This document shows positions 29,401 to 37,815 of a stretch of 64,000 nt of DNA, piece by piece. Where the stretch lies: NCBI GenBank assembly GCA_028673005.1, contig CM054117.1, positions 55,472,370-55,536,369 on the forward strand, read 5' to 3'. Positions within the stretch are counted from its first letter, which is position 1. Each line of letters begins with the position of its first letter. A program made the translations under genes and the position numbers. The notes under the pieces are model-generated. The model did no database searches, was not told where the DNA came from, and saw only the letters and a list, made by a program, of their open reading frames with translations. This DNA is from Tanypteryx hageni (taxonomy: Eukaryota; Arthropoda; Insecta; Odonata; Petaluridae).

Positions 29401-30153
29401 CATGAGATAAATATTAATTCTTTATAGGAATATATTTGTTATGATGCTCCCCATCGTCACAAGATTGCTGTTCACGTCCTTTCGACTGCTGAAGGAGGTG
29501 CAGGAAAAGATCCAGAAGCAGCTGATTATAAAGATCCGTCAGATGGATTGAAACCGCCACCTCCCTGTAAACCTGTAAGTGCTATTTACTCAGTTATACT
29601 CTAATATAAATGGCTACCAGGCAAAAGAGAAATTTAAATGATGTTAGTAAACAAATACCATGTAAACCAGCGGTTTCCAAAATATGTTACATGTACCACT
29701 AGTGTTAAATAGAGCTTTAAGTGGTACGTGAAAAGTACTAAAACTGCTGGAGTAACTAGTTTTGTTATTTTGTGCAAATGAATTTATTTTACTTCTTGCT
29801 ATCTATTTTATAATTTGTTTTGTTCATTTTCAATGCATACATACATCACAATATAAAAGTTACTTAATGAATTGATACAACATATTTTCAAGGTACAGAA
29901 AAGTCATATAAATTTTTATAAGTGATATACATGAAAAAAAAATTTGGGAGTCATTGACATAGAAAGTTAAGCTGATGATTATTTTTAACATTTCTTTTTA
30001 TTACTTTTGATTTCTTTTAACATGTTCTTCAAATTTTTCCAACAGCCTTCTATCATCAAGGATATCACAAATTTCAAGAGCAGTCAAGGAATGTTCCCAT
30101 TAGTACAATCGTACATTAGCGTCACTCCCAAAGGTGCAAAGTCCAAGCTGTGA
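2418..30153 (+). CDS. Ide: Insulin-degrading enzyme (insulysin, M16 peptidase), C-terminal part, 10 exons
   Basis: Zinc metallopeptidase that clears insulin and other short amyloid-prone peptides in the cytosol and peroxisomes. Exons: 2418-2562, 11534-11644, 11879-11999, 12454-12545, 13601-13712, 15402-15559, 15762-15896, 19775-19984, 29428-29574 and 30046-30153 (stop 30151-30153). All introns are GT-AG and every phase fits, giving about 445 codons. Recognised blocks include [64 protein letters not shown] and [11 protein letters not shown]. These cover M16 domains 3 and 4; the catalytic HxxEH is in domain 1 and must lie upstream of the window. The first exon starts mid-codon, so the 5' part is missing. 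The protein ends in SKL. One in-frame TGA (13658-13660) interrupts the fifth exon here, so this copy is either damaged or misassembled at one base; the rest shows no decay. The family call is very secure. Confidence 0.96.
3106..5786. mobile_element. Pogo/Tigger-type non-autonomous element, interrupted by a mariner
   Basis: Left end CAGTAAAACCCCTTATTTAC; the right end reversed reads CAGTAAAACCCCGTATTTAA. TA duplications lie at 3104-3105 and 5787-5788. Without the mariner it is about 1.4 kb. I find no transposase of its own. Confidence 0.75.
4076..5339 (-). mobile_element. Mariner element, full length, dead transposase
   Basis: 1264 bp with TIRs (C/T)GAGG(G/A)TAATTCAAAAAG followed by AAGGTTCCCTATTTT, flanked by TA (4074-4075, 5340-5341). 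Minus-strand pieces of a SETMAR-like mariner transposase run from 5204 ([19 protein letters not shown], helix-turn-helix end) to about 4090: [29 protein letters not shown] and [13 protein letters not shown], including the second and third catalytic Asp. Several frameshifts and stops separate the pieces. Confidence 0.9.
5832..6036. mobile_element. Solo LTR with AAGT target duplication
   Basis: A 205-bp segment TGTGACGGGC...CTCGTTACA, starting TG and ending CA with inverted TGTGAC/GTTACA tips, flanked by AAGT on both sides. Removing it restores the host tandem-repeat unit. Size, tips and 4-bp duplication suggest a gypsy-type LTR; no internal region is present. Confidence 0.65.
6899..7433. other. 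IDE intron, nothing recognised
   Basis: AT-rich sequence with no ORF of note and no repeat shared with the rest of the window that I could see. Confidence 0.4.
7434..7556. repeat. Near-perfect hairpin inverted repeat
   Basis: Arms of about 57 bp (7434-7490 and 7499-7556): GGTTGGGTAAGTTAGTTAAA is mirrored as its complement at the right end, with a spacer of about 8 bp. It would fold into a long hairpin; a foldback-type MITE is possible. Confidence 0.75.
7969..11068 (-). mobile_element. hAT transposon with dead transposase
   Basis: Terminal repeats CAGGGGTCGGCAAC / CAGAGGTCCGCAAC and an exact 8-bp target duplication CCCTAGAG (7961-7968, 11069-11076) define a 3100-bp element. Minus-strand pieces of a ZBED/GTF2IRD2-like hAT transposase: 10064-9564 ([20 protein letters not shown]), 9579-9301 (TTDGAPSM) and 8524-8228 (C-terminal dimerisation region, [19 protein letters not shown]). 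The frame is broken by stops and by the 121-bp duplication at 8411-8652. Confidence 0.92.
8411..8652. repeat. 121-bp tandem duplication in the hAT transposase
   Basis: The block starting tagggcacattttctta at 8411 recurs at 8532, essentially identical. Because 121 is not a multiple of 3 it shifts the transposase frame. Confidence 0.85.
11077..11533. other. IDE intron, nothing recognised
   Basis: Unique-looking AT-rich intron ending in the acceptor atttactag|CTTGG of the IDE exon. Confidence 0.4.
12880..13235. repeat. Dispersed repeat, uninterrupted copy
   Basis: About 350 bp (tctctcctgttttt..., gaggtttaacaatgac..., caacatattgttaaaaagc, cttatgggaaa) that reappears at 53900-54697, where a LINE interrupts it. 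No TIR or ORF is evident. Confidence 0.65.
13236..14414. other. IDE intron sequence either side of exon 13601-13712
   Basis: Apart from the exon I see nothing recognisable; AT-rich intron. Confidence 0.4.
13601..13712 (+). CDS. Ide: IDE exon with in-frame TGA
   Basis: Acceptor aaatag|AAAGCC and donor GGATG|gttagt fit the neighbouring phases (0 in, 1 out). The reading frame gives [13 protein letters not shown], then TGA at 13658-13660, then [13 protein letters not shown]. Known IDEs have a Lys/Arg just before PLLP, so CGA to TGA is the simplest change. Skipping the exon breaks the frame, because phase 0 would join phase 1. An internal acceptor at gccag|CTG (exon from 13679) would stay in frame but would lose 26 conserved residues. 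Confidence 0.9.
14415..14584. repeat. Palindrome whose arms are tRNA-like sequence
   Basis: Left arm CTGAAATTTGAGGATAAAAA...TTGACAGGGAATCGAAC; the right arm reversed reads cagAAATTTGAGGAGAAAAA...TTGACATGGAATCAAAC. The arms (about 65 bp, some mismatches) contain T-arm/B-box-like sequence, and the right half holds a complete tRNA-like fold (14487-14559). Confidence 0.7.
14487..14559 (+). ncRNA. tRNA-Ala(GGC)-like sequence, probably SINE-derived
   Basis: 73 nt fold as a cloverleaf: acceptor CACTTGA/TCAAGTA (6 of 7 pairs), T8-A9, D stem GCTT/AAGC, anticodon stem CCTAC/GTAGG, loop CTGGCAA (anticodon GGC, U33 present), T loop TTTGATT. The T stem has two mismatches and the sequence sits inside a palindromic repeat, so a working tRNA gene is unlikely. 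Confidence 0.5.
14642..15270. mobile_element. Pogo-type MITE (629 bp)
   Basis: Ends CCATATTTACTCATGTAACA and, reversed, CTGTATTTACTCATGTACCA, flanked by TA (14640-14641 and 15271-15272). No transposase. The internal 65-codon frame has no coding signature. Confidence 0.7.
15402..15896 (+). CDS. Ide: IDE exons carrying the conserved LRTKEQLGY region
   Basis: Two exons (15402-15559 and 15762-15896) split by a 202-bp intron. They join to read [15 protein letters not shown]. The Arg and Tyr of this segment correspond to the substrate-contacting pair described in human IDE (R824 and Y831), so the C-terminal half keeps its known functional residues despite the stop codon upstream. Confidence 0.93.
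16274..18616 (-). mobile_element. Tigger/pogo-like transposon, decayed
   Basis: TIRs GTATTGGCC(T/C)GATTATAAGCC at both ends with TA flanks (16272-16273, 18617-18618). Minus-strand pieces: N-terminal HTH ([18 protein letters not shown], around 18320-18230), DDE core ([29 protein letters not shown], around 16970-16800) and C-terminal [20 protein letters not shown] (16773-16450). The middle (about 17290-17800) holds foreign repeat sequence ending gagagtaggc. Stops and frameshifts throughout. Confidence 0.85.
18794..19638. mobile_element. Non-autonomous element rich in AAGCAAATGCTT motifs, copy 1
   Basis: About 845 bp, related along its length to 52921-53840. It carries many copies of AAGCAAATGCTT / AGCATTTGCTT variants clustered in the first ~220 bp and last ~170 bp, with empty sequence between. 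The right end ...TTGGCCC is followed by ATT; the left end is degraded. No transposase. Confidence 0.65.
19985..20811. other. IDE intron, nothing recognised
   Basis: AT-rich sequence between the FYK exon and the exon-like ORF. No repeat or gene seen. Confidence 0.4.
20812..20969 (+). other. Unassigned exon-like ORF in an IDE intron
   Basis: Acceptor aactgacag|GAAATC and donor TTTCG|gtgagt bound a 158-nt segment open in one frame: [50 protein letters not shown]. It has codon-like composition and strong splice sites, but it is not IDE: the flanking IDE exons join [15 protein letters not shown] without it. The CR1-like LINE starts immediately after it. It could be an exon of another gene, a captured exon, or the start of the LINE ORF. 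Confidence 0.4.
21758..26128. mobile_element. hAT-type element carrying an RTE insertion
   Basis: Ends CAGTGGTTCTTAACC on both sides and an exact 8-bp duplication GTATAGTA (21750-21757, 26129-26136). Without the RTE it is about 1.6 kb, with no hAT transposase seen. It lies inside the LINE at 20970-26700. Confidence 0.85.
22311..25092 (+). mobile_element. RTE-type LINE: endonuclease plus reverse transcriptase, near full length
   Basis: The endonuclease (22320-23000) reads [44 protein letters not shown] and DSDHNLLVA, an APE-type set of motifs as in insect craniofacial-development-protein-2-like sequences. The reverse transcriptase (23640-24480) reads [43 protein letters not shown] and KYADDQG; the C-terminal domain (to 25058) has FKYLGSIL and [12 protein letters not shown]. 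The 3' end is GATGATGAT. Frames change at about 22726, 23207, 23940-24106 and 24490, so it is dead. TGATTC flanks both ends and may be the target duplication. Confidence 0.9.
26701..28780. other. IDE intron, mostly unrecognised
   Basis: No gene seen. An internal direct repeat of about 90 bp (around 27098-27190 and 27255-27340; shared words gcaaaacac and ttctacaatatagc) is the only structure. The 124-codon frame at 27788 has no coding signature. Confidence 0.4.
28790..28900. mobile_element. Right end of a Tigger-related element
   Basis: CGGCTTATATTCGGGCAGATACGG|TA resembles the right TIR of the Tigger copy at 18590-18616 (TTATAATCGGGCCAATACGG|TA). No left end found; a related right end may also occur at about 3920-3945. 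Confidence 0.4.
30046..30153 (+). CDS. Ide: IDE terminal exon ending in peroxisomal signal SKL
   Basis: Acceptor tccaacag|CCTTCT, 35 codons and TGA. It contains [12 protein letters not shown], matching the conserved IDE C-terminus (NMTEFKRGLPLFPLV in human). The last three residues are Ser-Lys-Leu, a canonical PTS1; vertebrate IDE ends in the weaker AKL. Confidence 0.95.
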   Translation, partial: PSIIKDITNFKSSQGMFPLVQSYISVTPKGAKSKL

Positions 30154-31372
30154 AGACAAAAACATTTTTTTCGAGTGCTCAGAGAGTTCAAACCGTGAAG
30201 GAGGTGCCGAGAAGAAAATGTTAGCGAGTAATTTTCAGAGAAGGAAGCACTTAATGCAGCTCTCAGTAGATAAGTGTTTATGATCTATCTCGAAACAAAT
30301 TGACTTTCTTAAGGTGTACTGCAGGTTTAAAGGTCATTAAAAAGTTTTATTCAAAGTATTTTAAGTTTAAAAATAGGTTTAAAGAAAATTCTCAAACAGA
30401 TTTTAACAAGAATTCAAGTAATTTTTTTATTGTAATTTTTAAAAACTATGGTGTTCAAAGCTTTAGAATAGAAGCATTTAGAAAAAAATGCTATTTTTTT
30501 CTAAAGACTGTGTATACTTTAAGTGTGAGCTGGAAGGTCATCTAAAAATACATAACAATAATGACCAAGTGACTTTAAGATGTGCTATAAATTCAAATCT
30601 TTTTAAATGGGTGAACAAAGGAGGCCTTCCAAGAAACCTCATATTTCGCCATGTTTAGCATCATTAGTTTAGCGAATTTAGGACACTTGTTACTAAAATG
30701 TGAAAGAAACCAACACTAAAGAAGGCCTATATTTTGCACCAATAAGAACCACATTGTTGTCTGCCTGCCTCTATTGAATAAGGCAGGTGGATTGTGCATA
30801 ATGCTCATCTTTTAAATTGATGCTTCAATGGTTGTTAACCTGGCGGGGAAAATGTGAATCATATAACATTAACTCAGTGCTTCTCATCTATTTATAATAT
30901 TCACTATCCATCATAACTAAATTTGTTTAGCAAGCATTCTAAAGAGAAAAAAGTTGTAGTGTCCTTAGCATCAGAGTAATTGGAATTGGTTAAATTGACA
31001 TTGATATGGTATTAATTGCACTAATTGATAGGTTTGTTTGTACATGGAATCTAGGATGCAAAAATTTTTGAATTTTCAATGATGTGAAAGAAATATGCAT
31101 GATCATGCATGTTATAGTTTCTTACATTTAATATATTCATGGTTGAGGAAGAGTTATAAAATGTACTAAAATCATGTAAGAAATGGCCTTGTTTCAAGTA
31201 TTTTGAGTAGGTTTATTTGTAATTATACTATGTGGAGGTCTTGGGTATTTTAAAATCTTATTAAATAGGAAGGGTATTGTTGTATTTTACATGCCTCATT
31301 TTAGGGTCTAATTCAGTAAGTATTCTTGTTTAAAGTGAATTTAAATGTGATTTATTTGGTTTGTTTAATAAA
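30154..31372 (+). other. Probable IDE 3' UTR with AATAAA signal
   Basis: About 1.2 kb after the IDE stop with no recognisable transposon. AATAAA at 31367-31372 is followed by a T/GT-rich tract (gttgattgttttgtt), a plausible cleavage context. Other A-rich hexamers occur nearby, so the exact end is uncertain. Confidence 0.45.
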
Positions 31373-31527
31373 GTTGATTGTTTTGTTCAAACTAATTTAT
31401 TATCATTACTTGAAAAGGAGTTTATAAATTGTTGTTAGTATTTAATAAAATACTGTAATTGCATAAGTTTGTTTCTCATTAAAATAAAAGGCAGTTTTTT
31501 GTTTTCATTCAGAAGATAGATATTTAC

Positions 31528-32228
31528 TTTCTCCATATACGAAGTATAGAGTAAGTATTGTTTTCATAAAAAAAAATTGAATTCGAAATTTAAATGGAAG
31601 TACATGTTTTAAGGCCCCCTGAACATGTCTTGACTATTTTCTTGATATATATGGGTGTCTGTGACTGGAATTTTATGGGTGCTCTAACTCAAAAACTAAT
31701 AATCCAATCGGCATAAAATTTCATATTTAGCATTTGTATTAAAAATTCAAGAACTGATTAGATTTTAGCTAAAATCAGTCGACCAAAAGTGGGTTTTTAC
31801 TCTTGTCATCCGTTTTTTTTAATATTTGCTTTAATATTTGATGAATGTAAAAAGGTATTGGAATAAAAGTTGTAGGAAATTTTATTTTCTACAACCTTTG
31901 TTTGAAACATTTTCCTATATAATGCATTGTTTAAGAGATATCTTAAAAATTATATTTTTAGCTGCCACCACCATGCCACCTACCGACGACTATTGCTAAC
32001 AATTGACAGTTACGTCTTAGTAACGCTCCTTTTTTTCTTAATTGTTGGAGCGTTGTGGCTATATCCAATATCAGAAGGCTATGGTATGAGTTTATATAAG
32101 TTCTTTGTAAAGACTTAAAATTTTCCTCGCAGTTCCTTAAAATATTTATTATCATTTAACCTATTTGGAATTTTTAGAAATATTACAGGTATGGAGAAAG
32201 TCATGTAGTGGCCACATCAGATTCTTTT
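31528..32228 (+). repeat. Dispersed repeat family TTTACTTTCTCCATAC, copy B
   Basis: Same organisation as the copy at 1662-2332, from TTTACTTTCTCCATATACG to GGAGAAAGT plus GGCCACATCAGATTC. A fragment of the same start recurs at about 32590. No ORF. Confidence 0.6.
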
Positions 32229-33377
32229 TAATTATGGAATGACAACATCATTCATAAATAGAGGATATAATAAAAACAATTGTTAAATTCATGATTTTTA
32301 AATGTAACAGAAAAAATGTGTAATTTACTGCTGCTGTTCTCATTTCTCCTCTTGAAGCTAATATTGGTAATACCTATAATATAGTAAAGACGATATAATG
32401 TGACCCATGCTCCACCCCCATGACTCTTTCGGTGGGAAAGGCAGTGCTGTCAAATTGAAGATTTTGAGATAACTGAGAGTAAAAAATATTCTTACCCATA
32501 AAATCTAATACAAAAATCATTCCCAGAATTATTTTTGACAAAACATCAAATATTTTCTTTAAAAAAATAATATTTGCTATTATGCAATTTTTACTTTCTC
32601 CATAACTAGTATAGGGGAAAGTAGTGTTTTAATTTGCTATAACTATCCATATGAACATTTTAATGGCTCATTTATGAGATTTTTTTGAAGTATGAAATGT
32701 ATCATACACTGATAAAACTGACCTAGACCTGACCAGGTAAAATTTTATTCATTTACTCTGGTTATCCCATTTCAGGCATGCTTTATGGAAATTTGTAAGA
32801 AGGGTTAGATGAAGTCCTAATGCCTATGGGGCGTTATATTGGAGACTTCTGTTTTATATAAAGGCAAATTCAATGACTACTACAATTCTTGCTTAATTGA
32901 ATTTTCATATCTCAATCATGCTTTTTAACTATCTTGTAAGTAGCTCATTTAAAGAAAACTTAATTAATGTAATTTCAATAACCATGAGTTCATAAAAGAA
33001 TTACAGGCAACTTTCTTACAAGGAGCGACATGCATTCCTGAAGAATATAAAATGTACAATAAAGAAAATTCATCAAAAGCTCATAATTTAACCATTGGCT
33101 CCCATGTTAAAAGCCAAGATGCATTCCAGCCAAAATATTTTTTATTCTTGAATATATTTAATACTTCTTATTTGTGAAAAATTGTGCCCCAAAGCATCTA
33201 AGACATTGGATCAACAAGACAACCGAAACGACAACCAAATGAAAAAAGAAACCTCAGTGAAAGCAAGCATTATGCATGTGAGCACAGGGCACTCCTTGTA
33301 ACCTAACAATCATAAGGGCCTCAATAATCTGAATTTGGTTGACCATCATTCTACATCACAGACTGCAGCGTAGAATG
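32229..33377. other. Intergenic, nothing recognised beyond a repeat fragment
   Basis: AT-rich. ttactttctccataactagtatagggg at about 32590-32620 is a broken start of the dispersed repeat; the rest is featureless to me. Confidence 0.4.
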
Positions 33378-33385
33378 ATCTATGG

Positions 33386-33683
33386 CAAGGGTTCCCAACC
33401 TGGTGTATGCGAGCACCGCTGTGTTCTTAGGAAGCCTGATTGTGCTCTTTATAAACTTGACTTTGCTGTTTTATAGTGCTCAAAACCCCTTTTCTTAGAA
33501 CTAATAATTTAATTTGCTTGGTTGCTTTACCTCTAAACACATTCAAGAACATTAATAATAACTTTGACATTGGTTTGATTTTATTCATGATCATTCCTAT
33601 TTTCACAGAAGTATAGTGGTGCTTGCTTGATATACTCTGATACAACTTGGTTCTCAGCAATTTGAAAAGGTTGGAAACCCTTG
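33386..33683. mobile_element. hAT MITE (298 bp)
   Basis: Ends CAAGGGTTCCCAACC and, reversed, CAAGGGTTTCCAACC; 8-bp flanks ATCTATGG and TTCTATGG (7 of 8 match). Non-coding. Confidence 0.75.
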
Positions 33684-33691
33684 TTCTATGG

Positions 33692-34870
33692 GTATAAAAA
33701 GGACCTTTGAGTCTCTCTGACCTTTTGTAGACATATGAATTTCTATTGCCTGAGTTGGATCTTCATTATCAGTCATTATAGTGAACAGTACGTTTGGTGA
33801 AGGTAGGGGCTTTAAAATGCAATACATTCTATAACAAAATTGTATGTTAAATGAATGTTTGTTGAAAGAGAGTTGCCTGTATAGTGCTACTGCGAACCAT
33901 AATTTTCGATGCAACAAACCCCAACTGATATGCTATATGCTAAGGGTCTTATGAAATTAGAACCATACACTATTTTCAGTATAACAAAATTTTACATAAC
34001 ATGATAAGCAAATACAAATTTAACCAAATGATAGAAAATTTGAGACAGAAACTTCTCTTGGTCAAAATCAGTTATATAACACCAGATATAATTACGATAA
34101 TGTCTTCAAGCTGCTTGGAATATCATTGTCCACTTGTACACCAAGTAATGTCTTCAAGCCGCTTGGTATTTCGCTGCCCACTTGAACGATGAAGTCAGCG
34201 ATATCATGGAATGCTCAAACATCAGGCAGACCTTTTAAGAAGGTGTTTTGGGAATCGTTTATTGGTTACTTCTTTGTTGTTCTTACATAAGAGAAGGAAA
34301 GAGGAAAAGTTAGGAAGGTGAGGGGTACCTATGATATATAAAGCAGGCTGGTAATCATAGAATGTGTCGCCCTGGGGCATGGCATACTTAGGGCGAGGCC
34401 ATTATGCCCGGCAATATTACAAGTATTAGCGATATACGATAGAGGCGTTTTTCAAACGTGCGTATTCATACATTGCGATTCATTAAGTGCTATAATATAA
34501 GTGCACTAGTAAGGGAAAAAATCGTCACATCCTCCCTGGAAAAATGATAAAAAATGAACCATTAAAAGTTTTGATTGGTTGAGGGGAAGTTTTCTAAATC
34601 ACTTCATTCTCTATATTGTTCCCAGACCATGTATGAAGCACGAATCACAACATACGATCATGCATATTCGAATAACACCTCTATCGTATAAGTGCTATTG
34701 TATAAGTGTGATAGTAAGGGAAAAAATCCCCACACTGCTCTCCTTATGGCTGGAACACATCTTATATCTAATAGTCATGAAAAAGGATTCCCATCACCAC
34801 CCCTTATGGGTTTTTATTTATTCTACTTGCTGTTACTATGCTATTCTAATTTAAACATACACCTTCTAGG
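33692..34870. other. Intergenic with two small direct repeats
   Basis: Two ~48-bp units taatgtcttcaagc(t/c)gcttgg are tandem at about 34098-34194, and a diverged pair (tataagtgc...agtaagggaaaaaatc) occurs at about 34490 and 34690. No gene seen. Confidence 0.45.
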
Positions 34871-37250
34871 CAGAGGCATAACTATGGTTGATGGCGCCCA
34901 GGGCGAATAAAAAAATGGCACCCCTTGAGAACTGTTCTTTAAAATTCTGGCTGAATTCTTATATTGGTACTCAAACTGGTTACTTGTTATAATACTGGCT
35001 ATAAAACAATAAAAACAAAACTAACTAGCTGATGCAAACTTATCAATAATGTCATCAAAATTTGTTATTTCAGTTTCCTCACATTCAATGCTGATCAAGG
35101 CTAAAGCAGAAAGTCTCTCTTGCTCCATTGAAGCTCTCAAATATGATAAGATCAATTTTAACTTGCTAAAAGATCGCTCACAGCTGGAAATTGAAATTGC
35201 AATGGTGAGCATTATTTGAACAGCAACTCTTAAGTTTGGAAAAACATTTTCATCTCCATACTGAACAATAAACTTGAGGAGTTCCTCAGCTTTTGAAATC
35301 TGAACATTTGCACGGCTTTTCAGAAGCATCTTACAATCCAGGATTTCTTCATAAAGCTGAAAACTGTCAATATCAGTGCTATAAAACTGTCCAAGGTTGA
35401 GACAACTTTTCTTCAAGATATTTAGGCCATGATTGCTGCTGCTTTCATTTGAGTCAAGCAATATTTCTTTAACATCTAAAAGAAATCCAAATTTTGAATC
35501 CAAGTCATGAAGATGGACGAATCTTTCTTCCATTTCATTATGGAGGCAATCAATAGTTTCTTTCATTATTCTCATCATTTCTTCTTTTGCAGCAAGCCCT
35601 ACATCCTTGGCTTTTTCACCAGGCATTTGTTTCTTCTTTCTGGGGCGTCTTTCTACTTGAATATCCCATTCATCACACAGTTTCAGCCCTGCTTCAAGTG
35701 ATTCACTGGCCAATGATTCTCGATTGCTCAAAAAATAATCTTGAAGGGCTTTTAAATCATAAGCAGCATCATGAAATTTCATGGTATGATCTTGGAGTAA
35801 TTTTTGAACACGATCAATCCGAACAAGAATTTTGTTCCAAAATCCAAGCAAAGCCAAAAAATCAAAAGTCAAAATTCGATTCAGCACCTGCTTTGCATCA
35901 CCTTTTGTATCAACAGTCTCATTTTGATCATCAATCATGCTTTGCAAGACTTCCACTATAATATCAAAGTATTCATGAACTGGCTTCACAGCCTCTGTTC
36001 TAGAACTACATAGAGTTTCAGACTCAGATTTGACAACTATTGGTATGACATCTTTTGCCAACAGAGAGTAGAACATGAAATGAAGGAATAAAGTGACTCA
36101 ATTGCACGAAAAAAAGTCACTATCAGTGTATCATGGGTAGCAGCACTCACTCCAGCCAAATTGAGAGAATGTTTATCACAGTTCACAAAAATAGCTTTTC
36201 TATTTTTTTCAATAATCCTCTGTTGAACAGCACTTTTATAACCAGCCATAACTGCAGCATTGTCATAGCACTGGGACTGACAGTCTTCTAATGGAATTTT
36301 GTCTTTTTCCAGTTGTTCCAAAATCACTTCCACAATGCTTTCAGCATCCTTTTGTTTTAATTAGATAAATCCAAGGAAAAACACTTTTACATGAATCGTT
36401 TTCTTCTGAAAATCGATATCAATATAACAAACTGTTTGTACCATTTGCTCTTGATGTGCCTGATCTGGAGTAGAATCAAACATGAGGCCAAAATATTTGG
36501 CCTTATGGATGCACTGTAACAATTTCTGGTGAACAGTAGAAGCCATCAGCTGAATAAATTCATTCTGCACAAAAGGAGATAATTATGATGTTGTTCCAGG
36601 GTGATTTTTTCACATTACTGAGATGTTCTTTCATGACAGGATCAAAGTTTGCCAACAACTTTAGTAACGCAGAAAATTTCCAATATTGCGTTCCTCTTCC
36701 TGTTTAAGGGATTCCTTGTGGCCACGCAATGCAAGGTTCTGAGTTGCTATAAATTTTATGCAATGGAGAATTCTGTGGAGAACATCTTGCCTACTTTGTT
36801 TTTCTGTTGCAATTTGAGCTTGAAGCTCTACGGCAATGATTCCTCTGTTCCCCAAAAGATTTCATTCCATTTCCTTCCATAGGGTGAAACAGTATCAATG
36901 ATTTTTTGCATTTTCATGGGTGCTAAACCTTTCTGGTGCCTTCCAGTAATTGAACCCATTTTCCTGCTCCAACAAAGACTGATTGTCTGTTTCAGAAAAT
37001 AGCAAACAACAAAAACAAAAGGCTGCCTTTTTTCTGAAGAATAAACAAGCCATGAGCACCAAACTTCTTCTCCATATCCATTTCCCAACTTTCTTTTAAA
37101 CCATCTTATATTCATTGATCAATTTTGTGTGGGAATAAAAGGCCCTTCACTATTTTGAAAATACTTCGAACCCAATCTGATCATTTCTGTCCTCAGTGCA
37201 TCTGATAAAATGACTTTCTTTGATGTCTTATCAAACTCCAAGAATCCTAC
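34871..37250 (-). mobile_element. hAT relic with ZMYM1-type transposase
   Basis: Left end CAGAGGCATAACTATGG with GGCGCCCAGGGCG, typical of this hAT group. Minus-strand transposase: TTF-type zinc-finger region (KRKLGNGYGEEVWCSWLVYS, ~37090-37030), then NEFIQLMAST, GLMFDSTPD, VNCDKHSLNLAGV and a 351-codon frame (36076-35021) ending in the dimerisation block SSCERSFSKLKLILSYLRAS. At least two frameshifts (~36050, ~36350). No right end is visible; the element stops at the SINE cluster. Confidence 0.8.
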
Positions 37251-37815
37251 ATCATGATACTGAAACGCATCTGGTATGAAATTGATGGATTAAACCGATC
37301 TGAAGATCCTATGCAGACAGGCATAAGCTGTAATGTTGGGAATGATTTTGAAATGAGAAAAAAGTCTGCTATGACCGGGAATCGAACCCGGGTCTTCCAC
37401 TTGCTGGGCGGATATTCTACCACTGAACTATCGTAGCAGATCGATTTTCTCGTTTCTGAACACGGATGTTTTCTTGGTTGGGACGGAACTAGCCAAGCTA
37501 GTATCAAACTGCCCCAACAGATGTCCTCGAAGAGATACATCAAAGAAAACTCCTCCCTCTCAAATGGTGAGATTGCCAAGCAAGAAATTGATGGATTAAA
37601 CTGATCTGAAGATCCTATGCAGACAGGCATAAGCTGTAATGTTGGGAATAATTTTGAAATGAGAAAAATCTTCGGATCGGTTTAATCTATCAATTTCTTA
37701 CTTGGCAATCTCACCATTTGAGAGGGAGGAGTTTTCTTCGATGTATCTCCTCGAGGACATCCGTTGGGGCAGTTTGATACTAGCTTGGCTAGTTCCGTCC
37801 CAACCAAGAAAACAT
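37251..37815. repeat. tRNA-derived SINE cluster, direct and inverted copies
   Basis: A unit containing attgatggattaaac(c/t)gatc and gcataagctgtaatgttggg occurs at 37281-37363 and again at 37587-37669; the flank ggttgggacggaactagc...gatgtcctcgaagag (37470-37580) is repeated inverted at 37673-37815. The tRNA-like head (37367-37437) sits between the direct copies on the minus strand. Confidence 0.7.
37367..37437 (-). ncRNA. tRNA-like SINE head (Gly-like body, AGC in anticodon position)
   Basis: Folds almost perfectly: acceptor GCTACGA/TCATAGC (6 of 7), T8-A9, D arm GTTC...GAAT, anticodon stem TCCGC/GTGGA, loop CCAGCAA, T arm CCGGG TTCGATT CCCGG, discriminator A. The body matches tRNA-Gly (AGTTCAGTGGTAGAAT). 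The invariant U33 is C and the sequence is embedded in a repeated unit, so I read it as a SINE promoter head, not a translating tRNA. Confidence 0.65.

Noticed and set aside
29668..29760. hAT MITE starting CAGCGGTTTCCAAA
   Set aside because: Looks like a left end, but no matching right end or 8-bp duplication could be found.
37367..37437. Functional tRNA gene
   Set aside because: C at the invariant position 33, an acceptor mismatch, and embedding in a repeated SINE unit.
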